A stretch of DNA of 64,000 nucleotides from Mesobacillus boroniphilus (GCF_018424685.1 NZ_QTKX01000001.1:2356001-2420000), one strand, 5' to 3'. Counted from the first letter of the stretch, positions 9,189-18,572 are shown. Notes: generated by a model not told the origin, from the sequence alone. Made by a program: numbers and translations.

Positions 9189-9318
9189 AAAGCGCAAGCG
9201 CCTTGGTAAGCCCCGACAAGCGTTGGAGGGCCGACCAGTGAAGTCGTTCTTTGACTTCATTGGGCGGACCGAAACGTCTCGAGGGGCTAGGCGCTGGAGC
9301 TGGACAATTCTCGAAGTT
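9189..9318. repeat. Dispersed structured repeat, copy 2
   Basis: Full short form. It begins AAGCGCAAGCGCCTTGG, has CCCCGACAAGCG, an internal GAAGTCGTTCTTTGACTTC hairpin, and ends GGGGCTAGGCGCTGGAGC. The ends are imperfect inverted repeats of each other. It lies between ytaF and mutM. Confidence 0.88.
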
Positions 9319-9342
9319 GAAATGATATAAATCCTGATATTA

Positions 9343-10173
9343 TTATTTAAGCTTTTGGCACGATGGGCAGTAATGAGTACCCCGTCCGCCAACGACGGTT
9401 TTTTCCAATGGTGCTCCGCAAACCTTGCACGGTTCGTTTTTACGACCATACACAAAGAGCTGGAGCTGGAACATGCCGATCTGCCCTTGTGAATTCACGT
9501 AGGAGCGGATGGTGCTGCCGCCTTTCTCAACAGCTTCAGACAGAGTGCTGACTATTTCCCTGTAGAGCACAGACTCCTCTTCTGCAGTCAATGAATTAGC
9601 AATCCTTTCTGGATGGATTTTCGCACGGAAAAGTGCTTCATCTACATAAATATTCCCCAGTCCAACAAGGATTTTTTGGTCAAGCAGAGCAGGCTTTATT
9701 TTTCTATTCGTTTTTTTAAGTTTTTCCGACAGCCATTCCACTGAAAAATCTTCTGAAAAAGGTTCTGGACCTAAATCAGCGAGAGGCTGGGTTTCAAATT
9801 CTTTCCCTTTTTCATAAAGGTGCATCGTCCCGAATTTCCTGACATCCTTATAGCGCAATTCTGATCCATCGTTAAAATGGAAAATGACGTGCGTATGCTT
9901 ATCCACAGGGTCCTCAGTATTGAATACTCCATATTTCCCTTCCATCCTTAAGTGGGAAACTAGCGCGAAAAATTCCGTGTAAAAGATCAGGAATTTCCCC
10001 CTCCGGCCAATCTCTTTTATCGTCTGGCCTTTCAGTGCGTCGTTGAACTGCTCGACCTCATTCGGACGCTTAATCATCTTTGGCCAAAAAACGGAGACCT
10101 CTTTGATTTCTTTTCCTATCGTCAGGACCTCTAACGTCCGCCTGACGGTTTCGACCTCTGGTAGTTCAGGCAT
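9343..10173 (-). CDS. mutM: Formamidopyrimidine-DNA glycosylase
   Basis: Base-excision repair enzyme that removes 8-oxoguanine and cuts the abasic site. It has 276 residues beginning MPELPEVETVRRTL; the Pro after Met is the Schiff-base nucleophile and the next Glu is catalytic. The C-terminal zinc finger has CKVCG and CPSCQ. I chose the start giving MPELPEV; a TTG start 12 codons upstream would bury the catalytic proline. It lies 39 bp after polA and is probably in the same transcript. Confidence 0.97.
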   Translation of the reverse strand: MPELPEVETVRRTLEVLTIGKEIKEVSVFWPKMIKRPNEVEQFNDALKGQTIKEIGRRGKFLIFYTEFFALVSHLRMEGKYGVFNTEDPVDKHTHVIFHFNDGSELRYKDVRKFGTMHLYEKGKEFETQPLADLGPEPFSEDFSVEWLSEKLKKTNRKIKPALLDQKILVGLGNIYVDEALFRAKIHPERIANSLTAEEESVLYREIVSTLSEAVEKGGSTIRSYVNSQGQIGMFQLQLFVYGRKNEPCKVCGAPLEKTVVGGRGTHYCPSCQKLK

Positions 10174-10212
10174 TTTATCCCGCCTTTCTCTGTAAAAATC
10201 CTGTTGCAACTC

Positions 10213-12843
10213 CTACTTTGCGTCATACCATGTTGGGCCATATGAGAAGTCCACCTTTAACGGTACCTTCAATTCAATGGCATTTTCCATGACTTCTGGC
10301 ACAATCTTTTTCAATAACTCGATTTCACCCTCAGGTGCTTCAAAAATCAATTCATCATGTACTTGAAGCAACAGTCTTGTCTTAACGCCCTCTTCGCGGA
10401 GTCTCTCTGCCATATCAATCATTGCCTTCTTGATAATATCTGCGGCACTTCCCTGGATCGGGGTATTCATAGCGGTACGTTCCGCAAAACTTCTTATGTT
10501 GAAATTGCGGGCCGTGATTTCCGGGATGTATCTGCGGCGATGCAATAATGTCTGGACATAGCCCTTCTCCTTTGCATCCTTGACGATTTCATCCATATAT
10601 TCTTTCACTCCAGGATAGCTTTCTAGATAGCGTTCAATGAATTCGCCAGCTTCCTTCCTTGTGATGTTCAGACTCTGGGATAATCCATAATCACTGATAC
10701 CATACACAATCCCGAAGTTGACCGCTTTTGCATGCCGGCGCATATTGGAGGTGACTTCATCTTTCCCTACATTAAACACTTCCATCGCGGTCTTAGTATG
10801 GATATCCATATCATTCCGGAAAGCATCAATCAGTTTATCATCCCCCGCAATATGTGCGAGGACACGCAGTTCAATTTGGGAATAGTCCGCAGCAAAGATG
10901 ACCCAGCCTTTTTCAGACGGAACAAAAGCCTGCCTGATTTTACGTCCTTCCTCAAGCCTGATTGGGATGTTCTGCAGGTTAGGGTCTGTTGAACTCAGTC
11001 TCCCTGTTGCTGTTAACGCCTGGTTGAATCTTGTATGGACTTTTTCAGTCTCTTTATTGACGACCTTTTGCAAACCTTCAATATATGTTGATTGCAGCTT
11101 TCCTAGCTGGCGGTAGTTAAGAATTTCTTCAATAACTTTATGCTTTGGCGCCAATTTTTCAAGGACGTCCGCTGAAGTAGAATAACCTGTTTTCGTCTTT
11201 TTCGCAGCAGGAAGTCCCAGTTTTTCAAAAAGGATGACACCTAATTGTTTTGGAGAATTGATATTGAACTGCTCACCTGCCATCTCAAAAATCTTTGTTT
11301 CGATTTCTGCAAGGCGGCCCTTGATCTCTTCGCTCATTTTTCCAAGACGATCCATATCCAGTTTGACACCCTGATACTCCATATCTGCGAGCACCAGCGA
11401 CAATGGCATTTCCAGGCTGCTGAACAAATCATACTGATCATTGTCCCATAGATCCTGCTCAAGCTTTTCTTTTAATGAAACAAGTACATCCGCCTTCCGG
11501 ACCAGGTGCTCTCCAAGGATTCTTTCCTCCGGAATTTTCCGTTTAGCCCCTTTTCCATAGACAGCTGCGTCAGCCTGCACGCTCGTGAAGCCATGCTGTT
11601 TTGCGATTGCGGCCAGGTCTTCCGGTGACTCGGAAGGATTGATGATGTAGGATGCGAGTGAGACATCGAAGTCAGCGCCCTTCAGATGGATGCCATGATG
11701 TCGCAATGAGACCTCGGAACGTTTCGCATCATAGACAGTCTTTTTGCTTGATTCATCCTCGGCCCATTTCTTGAATTCTTCAGATTCCAATGCGATTTTT
11801 ACAGGCAGGTAGAAGCTGCCATTTTCATTTACTACCGCAAATCCGATAATATCGGCATAATGGTAGTTATCTTCGAGTACTTCAACATAAAAGCCGTTTT
11901 CTTTCGCAAAAATACCTTGCTCAATCTTATCAAGTTGCTTGAACTCGATTTCTTCAAGTTCTACATTTTCGGCTTCTGTAACTGCTCCCAGCTTGTCCAG
12001 AAGAGAATTGAAGCCGAGTTCCTTGAACATTTTCACAAGCTTTTCGTTCTCAGCTCCTTCATACTCAAGTTCACTCAACTCTAATCCTACTGGTGCTTCA
12101 CGCGTGATGGTTGCGAGTTCTTTGCTCATGACAGCCTGGTCTTTGAATTCCTCAAGCTTTTCCTTAAGCTTTTTTCCGCCGACTTGATCAATCGAGCCGA
12201 TCAGATTTTCAAGTGTGCCGTATTCCTTTAACAGCTTGATTGCCGTTTTCTCCCCTACGCCAGGAACACCTGGAATATTATCAGATGCATCACCCATGAG
12301 ACCTTTCATATCAATAATCTGTTCCGCACTGAGCCCGTATTTTTCCTTGATATGCTCAGGTGTATATTCCTCAATATCGGTGATCCCTTTTCTTGTAATA
12401 CTGATTGTCGTCTTGTCAGAACTCAACTGTGTTAAGTCCTTATCACCTGAAATTACCTTTGTTTCGAAGCCATCTTTTTCAGCTTGCAAACTCAGAGTAC
12501 CGATAATATCATCAGCTTCATAATTCTCCAGCTCATATTGCGGGATGCCATATGCCGTTAGCAATTCACGGATAAACGGAAACTGCTCTGAAAGCTCTGG
12601 CGGGGTTTTTTGCCTTCCGCCCTTGTATTCACTGAAGGTTTTATGTCTGAAGGTCGTTTTCCCTGCGTCGAACGCTACAAGAATATGTGTAGGCTTTTCA
12701 TCCTCGAGAATTTTCATTAGCATCATCGTAAAGCCATAAACTGCATTTGTATGTATCCCTTTTTCATTGTTCAATAATGGCAGTGCAAAAAACGCACGAT
12801 ACGCAATACTGTTTCCATCTATCAAAACAAGCTTCTTTGACAT
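10213..12843 (-). CDS. polA: DNA polymerase I
   Basis: Repair and Okazaki-fragment polymerase, 876 residues. The 5' nuclease is at about 1-300 (YEADDIIGTL, GLMGDASDNIPGVPG). A middle proofreading-like domain (about 300-470) lacks the usual DxE exonuclease signature (the local sequence is FYVEVLEDN), so it is probably inactive as in other Bacillus enzymes. The polymerase domain has motif A DYSQIELRVLAHIAGD, the O-helix RRHAKAVNFGIVYG and motif C VHDELIFEAP. The start MSKKLVLIDGNS follows AAGGAGGAGG. Confidence 0.97.
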   Translation of the reverse strand: MSKKLVLIDGNSIAYRAFFALPLLNNEKGIHTNAVYGFTMMLMKILEDEKPTHILVAFDAGKTTFRHKTFSEYKGGRQKTPPELSEQFPFIRELLTAYGIPQYELENYEADDIIGTLSLQAEKDGFETKVISGDKDLTQLSSDKTTISITRKGITDIEEYTPEHIKEKYGLSAEQIIDMKGLMGDASDNIPGVPGVGEKTAIKLLKEYGTLENLIGSIDQVGGKKLKEKLEEFKDQAVMSKELATITREAPVGLELSELEYEGAENEKLVKMFKELGFNSLLDKLGAVTEAENVELEEIEFKQLDKIEQGIFAKENGFYVEVLEDNYHYADIIGFAVVNENGSFYLPVKIALESEEFKKWAEDESSKKTVYDAKRSEVSLRHHGIHLKGADFDVSLASYIINPSESPEDLAAIAKQHGFTSVQADAAVYGKGAKRKIPEERILGEHLVRKADVLVSLKEKLEQDLWDNDQYDLFSSLEMPLSLVLADMEYQGVKLDMDRLGKMSEEIKGRLAEIETKIFEMAGEQFNINSPKQLGVILFEKLGLPAAKKTKTGYSTSADVLEKLAPKHKVIEEILNYRQLGKLQSTYIEGLQKVVNKETEKVHTRFNQALTATGRLSSTDPNLQNIPIRLEEGRKIRQAFVPSEKGWVIFAADYSQIELRVLAHIAGDDKLIDAFRNDMDIHTKTAMEVFNVGKDEVTSNMRRHAKAVNFGIVYGISDYGLSQSLNITRKEAGEFIERYLESYPGVKEYMDEIVKDAKEKGYVQTLLHRRRYIPEITARNFNIRSFAERTAMNTPIQGSAADIIKKAMIDMAERLREEGVKTRLLLQVHDELIFEAPEGEIELLKKIVPEVMENAIELKVPLKVDFSYGPTWYDAK

Positions 12844-12895
12844 GTCATTCCTCCTCCTTAAAGACACTGTACTTTTCTGGTATGACTCTATATAG

Positions 12896-12965
12896 AAAAA
12901 AAGACCGTTAGATTCCTTCCTATTTTATCATGAGAGATAATAGAAAGAAAAATAACGGCCTTTTG
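12896..12965 (-). terminator. Long terminator hairpin between hflC and polA
   Basis: Outer stem AAAAGACCGTTA / TAACGGCCTTTT with further imperfect pairing inside. The T-rich flank on the minus strand ends the hflKC transcript. Confidence 0.75.
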
Positions 12966-12975
12966 GTTGGCTCTA

Positions 12976-13905
12976 TTAATTTGTGTAACCCATCAGCATC
13001 CTTGCGTACGGTGAATCAGATGGGAGGACAATAACGGTTTCACCGTTGATTGTCTTTTTATAGGATTCCAATGTGCGGAACATTGTGTAGAATTCCGGGT
13101 CTTTGGAGAAGGTCTGGTTGTATACTTTAGCAGCTTCCCCTTCCCCTTCGCCTCGGATGGTTTCAGCATCAGCTGTAGCTTTTGCGATCAGCTCCTTCAC
13201 TTCCCTGTCCGTCTGGGCAATGATTCTGTTTTTCTCGGCATCCCCCATAGAAAGGTATTCCTGTGCCTTTGACTCACGCTCAGAGATCATTCTCGTAAAT
13301 ACCGACAATTCATTTTCTGCCGGCAGGTCAGTCCTCTTCATGCGGACATCTGTCACAACAACACCATAATTCCCGCCATCAAGAAGCTCATTGACTTTTT
13401 CTGTCACCCTATCATTCAATGATCCTCGGGATGATTTTTCATCATTGATGATTTCATCATAGTCCAGCTTACCGAGCTCAGAACGGACAACCGAATAGAT
13501 GAACTCCTCCATTCTTGATTCCGCACCCTCTAGCGTCCTTGCATTTGAAATCATCTTTTTAGGATCTTCAATTCGCCAGATCGCATAATTGTCAATCAAC
13601 ATTCTCTTTTTGTCCTTCGTGTTGATTTCCGCCTGTGAAACATCATATGTCATCTGGTATTTAGGCAGTGTTGTAACACTCTGGATAAACGGAACCTTGT
13701 AATTTAAACCAGGTTCTTTGATAATCCTTACGACCTCTCCAAACTGCCTTACGACTTTATACTCTCCTTGCTTCACGATAAAAACATTAGTGATAATGAA
13801 GACTAGCAGGGCAATAAGGATGACCAGGAAGATTCCGAACTTAGTATATTTTCGCCAGGATCCACCACTGCGTTCATTAATATCAATCACGTTTTGATCA
13901 GCCAT
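12976..13905 (-). CDS. hflC: SPFH/Band 7 protein HflC
   Basis: Membrane-anchored partner of HflK; in other bacteria the pair forms a large cage that modulates the FtsH protease. It has 309 residues, one N-terminal membrane segment (IFLVILIALLVFIITNVFIV, about 20-39), then the Band 7 domain (VKQGEYKVVRQFGEVV) and a helical part (MGDAEKNRIIAQTDREVKEL). The start MADQNVID is within the hflK end, overlapping it by eight bases. Confidence 0.93.
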   Translation of the reverse strand: MADQNVIDINERSGGSWRKYTKFGIFLVILIALLVFIITNVFIVKQGEYKVVRQFGEVVRIIKEPGLNYKVPFIQSVTTLPKYQMTYDVSQAEINTKDKKRMLIDNYAIWRIEDPKKMISNARTLEGAESRMEEFIYSVVRSELGKLDYDEIINDEKSSRGSLNDRVTEKVNELLDGGNYGVVVTDVRMKRTDLPAENELSVFTRMISERESKAQEYLSMGDAEKNRIIAQTDREVKELIAKATADAETIRGEGEGEAAKVYNQTFSKDPEFYTMFRTLESYKKTINGETVIVLPSDSPYARMLMGYTN

Positions 13906-14866
13906 TATTCTTTTCACTGCCTTCCTGCTCTGACTTCGGTTTATCTGCTTCAAGCGGGCGAATCGGGAAATACTTCATTGTATTGCCATCATCATTCATG
14001 ATGTAAATTTCTGTTCCAGGCAGGACTTGCTCAAGCGTCTCCAAAATTAAACGCTGTCTTGTGATATCCGGATTAGATTTGTATTCAACATACAGCTTGT
14101 TGAATACCGCAACGTCACCTCTAGCCCCTTCGATCCTCGCCGCTTTTTCCCCCTGTGCCCTTGAGATAAGCGCATCCTTTTCCCCCTGAGCTTCGTTCAA
14201 CTTCTGATTTCTGTATTTCTTTGCTTCATTTATTTTCGTGTTCATTGTTTCACGCGCATCTGTAACATTGGTAAAAGCCTTGCGCACTTCTTCATTTGGC
14301 AATTCAACATCTTGTAGTTTCACACCAAGGACAGATACACCCATATCGTACTTTTCAATCAATGATGACAATAAATCACGAACTTCTGCTTCAATTTCTG
14401 CTTTTCCTGAAGTCAATGCATCATCAATTTGGGAACTTCCGATAATGCTTCTAACAGACGCTGAGGTAGCATCATACAAGATTTCTCTTGGATTATCTGC
14501 GTTATACAGGTATTTTTCCGGATCTGTTATTTTCCATTGAACAACCAGATCGGCAAGGACGATGTTTTCGTCACCAGTAATCATTTTTGTTTCATCAGGA
14601 AATTCCTTGATTTCTCCGTCCTTTTCCTCATAACCAAACTGGAGGCTGAACGTTTCCTTTGATAATTTCTCGACACTTTGGATTGGCCATGGCAGCTTGA
14701 AGTGCAAGCCCGGTTCGCTTATACCTTCCTCCACCTTGCCAAACGTCAAAATGACCGCCTGTTCTGACTCATCGACCGTATACCACGTCGTGAACGCCGA
14801 AAGACCCAAAATAATGGCCAGAACGACAATCCCGCTCGTTACGTAAATCTTTTTTAAGCTAACCAT
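13898..14866 (-). CDS. hflK: SPFH/Band 7 protein HflK
   Basis: 322 residues: one N-terminal membrane segment (about 8-25), Band 7 domain (VDESEQAVILTFGKVEEGIS), then an alanine/glutamate-rich helical stretch (INEAKKYRNQKLNEAQGEKD). It is the first gene of hflKC, with a GAGGGGG ribosome site and a promoter at 14938-14966. In B. subtilis polA and phoR are neighbours, so hflKC is an addition at this spot relative to that species. Confidence 0.93.
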   Translation of the reverse strand: MVSLKKIYVTSGIVVLAIILGLSAFTTWYTVDESEQAVILTFGKVEEGISEPGLHFKLPWPIQSVEKLSKETFSLQFGYEEKDGEIKEFPDETKMITGDENIVLADLVVQWKITDPEKYLYNADNPREILYDATSASVRSIIGSSQIDDALTSGKAEIEAEVRDLLSSLIEKYDMGVSVLGVKLQDVELPNEEVRKAFTNVTDARETMNTKINEAKKYRNQKLNEAQGEKDALISRAQGEKAARIEGARGDVAVFNKLYVEYKSNPDITRQRLILETLEQVLPGTEIYIMNDDGNTMKYFPIRPLEADKPKSEQEGSEKNNG

Positions 14867-14937
14867 CTCATCCCCCTCTTCCTATGCTTCTGTCTATGTT
14901 TGTTTTTACGTTTATAAACCGTAAAAGTTTCAAAAGA

Positions 14938-14966
14938 ATGATAATTGAAATACAGTTTTGTTACAA
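14938..14966 (-). promoter_or_regulatory. Likely promoter of hflKC
   Basis: TTGTAA, 17 bp, TATCAT on the minus strand, about 72 bp before the hflK start. Confidence 0.5.
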
Positions 14967-14996
14967 TGGTGTTTTTTGTATAATTTATTTGAAATG

Positions 14997-15058
14997 AAAA
15001 AAGCACAAGCGGGGTCGGCTTGTGCTTCTTTCTGGCTCCTTGGATGAAGGGGTTTTCA
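14997..15058 (-). ncRNA. Candidate PhoP-regulated short RNA
   Basis: A transcript from the Pho-box promoter at 15065-15118 would start near 15058. It would meet a strong terminator (AGCACAAGCC / GCTTGTGC plus TTTTTT) within about 60 nt. There is no convincing reading frame: a GTG frame of 24 codons runs through the terminator. It may be a small RNA, or a short leader whose readthrough feeds hflKC. Expression is inferred, not shown. Confidence 0.45.
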
Positions 15059-15064
15059 CTAATG

Positions 15065-15118
15065 ATTGTAGCAAGGAAGTGTTAAGGGAAAATAAATCTG
15101 TTGTTAAGTGAATGTAAA
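15065..15118 (-). promoter_or_regulatory. PhoP box (four direct repeats) and -10 element
   Basis: On the minus strand TTTACA, TTAACA, TTTATT and TTAACA follow one another with exactly five bases between each. Then come nine bases and TACAAT. If TACAAT is the -10, the boxes span about -60 to -22, the standard place of the PhoP core binding region at activated Bacillus promoters. The phoPR genes lie next door. Confidence 0.7.
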
Positions 15119-15263
15119 TTTAGGACTATTTAAAAGCAGCATTATATAAATGCCCAAAGCAGGGTGGGTGACCTCAAATGGGCACCTAGGAAATTTCTAT
15201 AAGCTCGAAACGGGGTAAGAGTACCAAAAAATGGCGCATAGAAAAACACTTTCTAGTCTGTAC

Positions 15264-15295
15264 TAAAAAAAGCCCAATTCAGTTACGAATTGGAC
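15264..15295 (-). terminator. Terminator after phoPR
   Basis: CCAATTC / GAATTGG with a six-base loop and a run of seven T on the minus strand. Confidence 0.85.
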
Positions 15296-15354
15296 TGCTA
15301 ATTGTTGCCTAATTAGATTTTGTACTCAATTGAATTTTCGACTGCTTTTCCCTA

Positions 15355-17118
15355 TTAAGGCAGCTTCTTAAATAGCTTGATGGCAAAGGTGGTTCCTTTG
15401 CCTATTTGGCTAGTGACCTCGATGTGTCCTTTATGAGCTTCTACTATGTGTTTAACAATGGCGAGGCCAAGACCTGTTCCGCCTGAGTTGCGGCTTCTCG
15501 CTTTATCCACTCGATAGAAGCGTTCGAATATCCTCGGTATTTCACTTTTCTCAATGCCAATCCCTGAATCTTTTACCTCGACAGCAACGGTGTCTTCCCG
15601 GGGATTTATAGATATTTCAACCCTGCCGTTATTTGGCGAGTAAGTGATGGCATTGCTGACAAGGTTAATCAGCACTTGCTTCAGCCTATCTGCATCTCCT
15701 TCAATGACGGCATTATCGCTTGTTTGAACGAGTTTTAGGAGGATATCCTTTTGGGCTGCTTTTCCTTTTAAAATTTCAATGACTTCATTGGCCTCTTTAA
15801 CAAGATCAACCTTGCCAGTTGTCAGTCGGAAGCCATGCTGCTCTATCTTAGAAAGGTCGAGCAATTCCTGAATCAGTACCTGGAGGCGGTCACTTTCTTT
15901 TAAAATGATTTCCAGGAAAGCTTCCAGCGTAGCTCGGTCATTCATCGCCCCATCCAGCAACGTTTCCGAAAATCCTTTGATTGAGGTGATTGGCGTTTTA
16001 AGCTCATGCGAGACATTAGCCACGAAGTCCTTCCTCATCTGCTCCAGTTTTTTCAGTTCGGTAATGTCATGAAAAACGAGCAGGATTCCCTTCCAGACAT
16101 TGTTTGTCCCGATGATTGGAACTCCATATACTTCGAAGTGCCGCCTTTCGATTTCCATAGGCAACACGACTTGTTTCCGTACTTTTTCCTCGGTCATGAA
16201 AATCTCTTCTACCATCTGGGTAATTTCTTCATGCTCAATGACTTCATAATAAAGCTTGTATAGGTATTCAGCAGGCTCTACATTAAAGATTTCCTTGTAC
16301 GGCTTATTAATCAAGTTGATAAAACCCCTGCTATCAATCAGAATCAAACCGCTGCCCATATTTTCAATCAGTGTGGTCAATCTGTCCTGCTGGGATTCTT
16401 TCAGCTTCATCAGTTCCTGAAGGTTTCTTGCCAGGATATTGACCGATGAACTCAGCATACCCGTTTCATCAATATGATCCTCATAAGTCCTGGCCCGATA
16501 GTTCCCTTTTGCCAGCTCGATGGCCACATTTGTCGCAGACTCGATAGGTTTCGTATAGCGATTAGTGATTCTTGTACCAAGAAGGATGATCACAATCAAA
16601 GCCATGCCAAGACTAATGGTAAGAATCCACCAGATTTGGCGATAAGCTTTCTGCAATTCATCAATCTTTGTTGTTAAAAACACATACCCTTCTTTTTTAC
16701 CGTCATGAAGGAGAGGATTCCAATAATAATGCAGATCAAAACCGCCACCTACCTCAAGGTCACTCTGTTCCTTCGGGGTGTCTTCCACGATGTCGCCGAT
16801 AATTTCCCTGTGACGGTTGATTTTCGTGCTTGATAGTTCACCCGTGTCATATTGGATATCACCTTCAAGATCAACAATCGTGATTCTTGCATTAAGCAGA
16901 CCGCTCATCCTTGAGATTTCTTCGTTATCCAGCGATGCGAGCCCTCCATTTTGCTCGATATTGGAGGTCAAAAGATTGATTTCAATCTCCAGTCGTTCAT
17001 TAAATGAATTGATATAATAATTTTTGAATAATTGCCCTAAAAGCAGCCCAAGGCCTATCAACACGATGATGATCAGGGTAATGAGGGCAAATAAGAGACG
17101 AGTCCGGTACTTTGTCAT
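15355..17118 (-). CDS. phoR: Phosphate-starvation sensor histidine kinase PhoR
   Basis: Membrane sensor kinase that phosphorylates PhoP. It has 587 residues: membrane segment about 8-30, extracytoplasmic loop, second membrane segment about 164-181, HAMP (about 182-235), PAS (about 245-350), HisKA with phospho-acceptor His371 in NVSHELKTP, and HATPase with GTGLGLAIVKHI. The start overlaps the phoP stop by four bases (ATGA), so the two are translationally coupled. Confidence 0.96.
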   Translation of the reverse strand: MTKYRTRLLFALITLIIIVLIGLGLLLGQLFKNYYINSFNERLEIEINLLTSNIEQNGGLASLDNEEISRMSGLLNARITIVDLEGDIQYDTGELSSTKINRHREIIGDIVEDTPKEQSDLEVGGGFDLHYYWNPLLHDGKKEGYVFLTTKIDELQKAYRQIWWILTISLGMALIVIILLGTRITNRYTKPIESATNVAIELAKGNYRARTYEDHIDETGMLSSSVNILARNLQELMKLKESQQDRLTTLIENMGSGLILIDSRGFINLINKPYKEIFNVEPAEYLYKLYYEVIEHEEITQMVEEIFMTEEKVRKQVVLPMEIERRHFEVYGVPIIGTNNVWKGILLVFHDITELKKLEQMRKDFVANVSHELKTPITSIKGFSETLLDGAMNDRATLEAFLEIILKESDRLQVLIQELLDLSKIEQHGFRLTTGKVDLVKEANEVIEILKGKAAQKDILLKLVQTSDNAVIEGDADRLKQVLINLVSNAITYSPNNGRVEISINPREDTVAVEVKDSGIGIEKSEIPRIFERFYRVDKARSRNSGGTGLGLAIVKHIVEAHKGHIEVTSQIGKGTTFAIKLFKKLP

Positions 17119-17831
17119 TCTCCCTTTGGTTCCTCCAGCTTATATCCAAGGCCTCGAATGGTTTTGATATAGGATGGCTTCTTTGTGTTTTGTTCGATTT
17201 TTTCACGCAAGTGGCTTATATGTACATCTACAATTCTTGTATCGCCGGCAAAGTCATAATTCCAAACAGCACTTAGCAACTGGTCGCGTGTAAGTACCCG
17301 GCCCTTATTCTTCGCCAGATAGAGAAGCAATTCGAATTCTTTCGGAGTCAGCTCGAGTAATTCTCCCATAAAATAAGCTTCATAGAATTCCGGCATGATT
17401 TTAAGCTCGCCAATTTTGATTTGCCCCGCGTCCTCCTGCTTTTCTTCCACTGTTTCGGGCTGTGTCTGCGTCCTTCGGAGAATCGCTTTTACCCTCGCTA
17501 CAACCTCGCGCGGACTGAATGGTTTGGTCATGTAATCATCAGCGCCTAACTCCAGGCCAAGCACTTTATCAAACTCGTCATCCTTTGCCGTAAGCATCAA
17601 AATCGGCACATTGATTTTCTGCTGCCTGAGCTGTTTGCATACTTCCATACCATCCAGCTTCGGGAGCATAAGATCCAAAATCATCAAATCTGGTTTCTCA
17701 TCTGCTGCAAGGCGGATCCCTTCCTCACCGTCCATGCCAGTCACTACCGAATACCCAGCCTGTTCGAGATTATATTTCAGCAGTGTCACAATAGATTGTT
17801 CATCGTCTACAACCAAGACCTTCTTGTTCAT
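17115..17831 (-). CDS. phoP: Phosphate response regulator PhoP
   Basis: OmpR-family regulator controlling phosphate-starvation genes. It has 238 residues. The receiver domain has the acidic pair at 9-10, phospho-acceptor Asp53 (LMILDLMLPKLDG) and Lys103. The winged-helix DNA-binding domain begins near 135 (LELTPKEFELLLYLAKN). The start MNKKVLVVDDE follows GGAGGCTCAT. It is the first gene of phoPR. Confidence 0.97.
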   Translation of the reverse strand: MNKKVLVVDDEQSIVTLLKYNLEQAGYSVVTGMDGEEGIRLAADEKPDLMILDLMLPKLDGMEVCKQLRQQKINVPILMLTAKDDEFDKVLGLELGADDYMTKPFSPREVVARVKAILRRTQTQPETVEEKQEDAGQIKIGELKIMPEFYEAYFMGELLELTPKEFELLLYLAKNKGRVLTRDQLLSAVWNYDFAGDTRIVDVHISHLREKIEQNTKKPSYIKTIRGLGYKLEEPKGE

Positions 17832-17921
17832 ATGAGCCTCCAAAAAAAGTTATTACCCCTGTTTCATCCAATAGCTCTATTTACATTATAATATCAACCC
17901 AACCGATAAAATCAAATTTAA

Positions 17922-17955
17922 AATTAAAAAGGGATGCACAATTATTGTACATCCC
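17922..17955 (-). terminator. Terminator after the MaoC-like gene
   Basis: GGGATGTACAAT / ATTGTGCATCCC hairpin with TTTTT on the minus strand, separating this gene from phoPR. Confidence 0.85.
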
Positions 17956-17961
17956 AAAAGT

Positions 17962-18438
17962 TTAAAAGTTTTCTAATGCTTTTCCGTCCATACGCTGGAC
18001 TGGGTATGGAGGACAGACGAGCAGTTGCCCCTTAACCACTGTCTCATCTTCTTCATTTTTTCCTGTAACTGAAATCTCAATGTTATGCTTGCTTTTGATT
18101 ACTTCGGTTACTTCAAAAAGGAATTGGACTGTCCCATAATGGTAAACAGGCTTCACATACTCAATATCCTGCCTGAGAATATGGCTTCCTGGTCCTGGAA
18201 GGTATTTTGAAACAGCCGAAGTGATGATCCCATTCAGCATGATTGCAGGAACAATCGGCTTTTCATAAGGTGTCTGTGACGCATAATCATGCTGGATATA
18301 CAAAGGATTGGCATCATTCGTCAATCCTAAATATAAAAGGAGATCTTTATCTTCGATTTTTTCGGTTAATGTTAATTTTTCTCCGACAGTGATTTCTTCT
18401 ATTTTCCTGCCAAGCTTACGTTTTCTTCCGAGCAGCAT
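17962..18438 (-). CDS. MaoC-like hot-dog fold protein (putative hydratase)
   Basis: 158 residues with the MaoC dehydratase pattern. LGLTNDANPLYIQHDYA supplies the Asp/Asn and His of the (R)-hydratase active-site region; a strand-rich C-terminal half (DIEYVKPVYHYGTVQFLFEV) follows. Such proteins hydrate enoyl-thioesters, but the substrate here is unknown. It has its own terminator. Position between phoP and mdh is conserved in related Bacillaceae as far as I recall. Confidence 0.82.
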   Translation of the reverse strand: MLLGRKRKLGRKIEEITVGEKLTLTEKIEDKDLLLYLGLTNDANPLYIQHDYASQTPYEKPIVPAIMLNGIITSAVSKYLPGPGSHILRQDIEYVKPVYHYGTVQFLFEVTEVIKSKHNIEISVTGKNEEDETVVKGQLLVCPPYPVQRMDGKALENF

Positions 18439-18520
18439 AGCGTTTACCCCTTTGCAATAGAAGTTCAGGAATGTTCATTCCCATCTCTTGTCCCAAATTC
18501 ATATACTTTATAATTTTTGT

Positions 18521-18552
18521 AAAAAAATCGGGGAATATTCCCCGATTTTTTT
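18521..18552. terminator. Terminator after mdh (symmetric)
   Basis: AAATCGGGGAAT / ATTCCCCGATTT perfect hairpin with A-run and T-run. Confidence 0.9.
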
Positions 18553-18572
18553 TAATAGTAAACTGTTAACGA

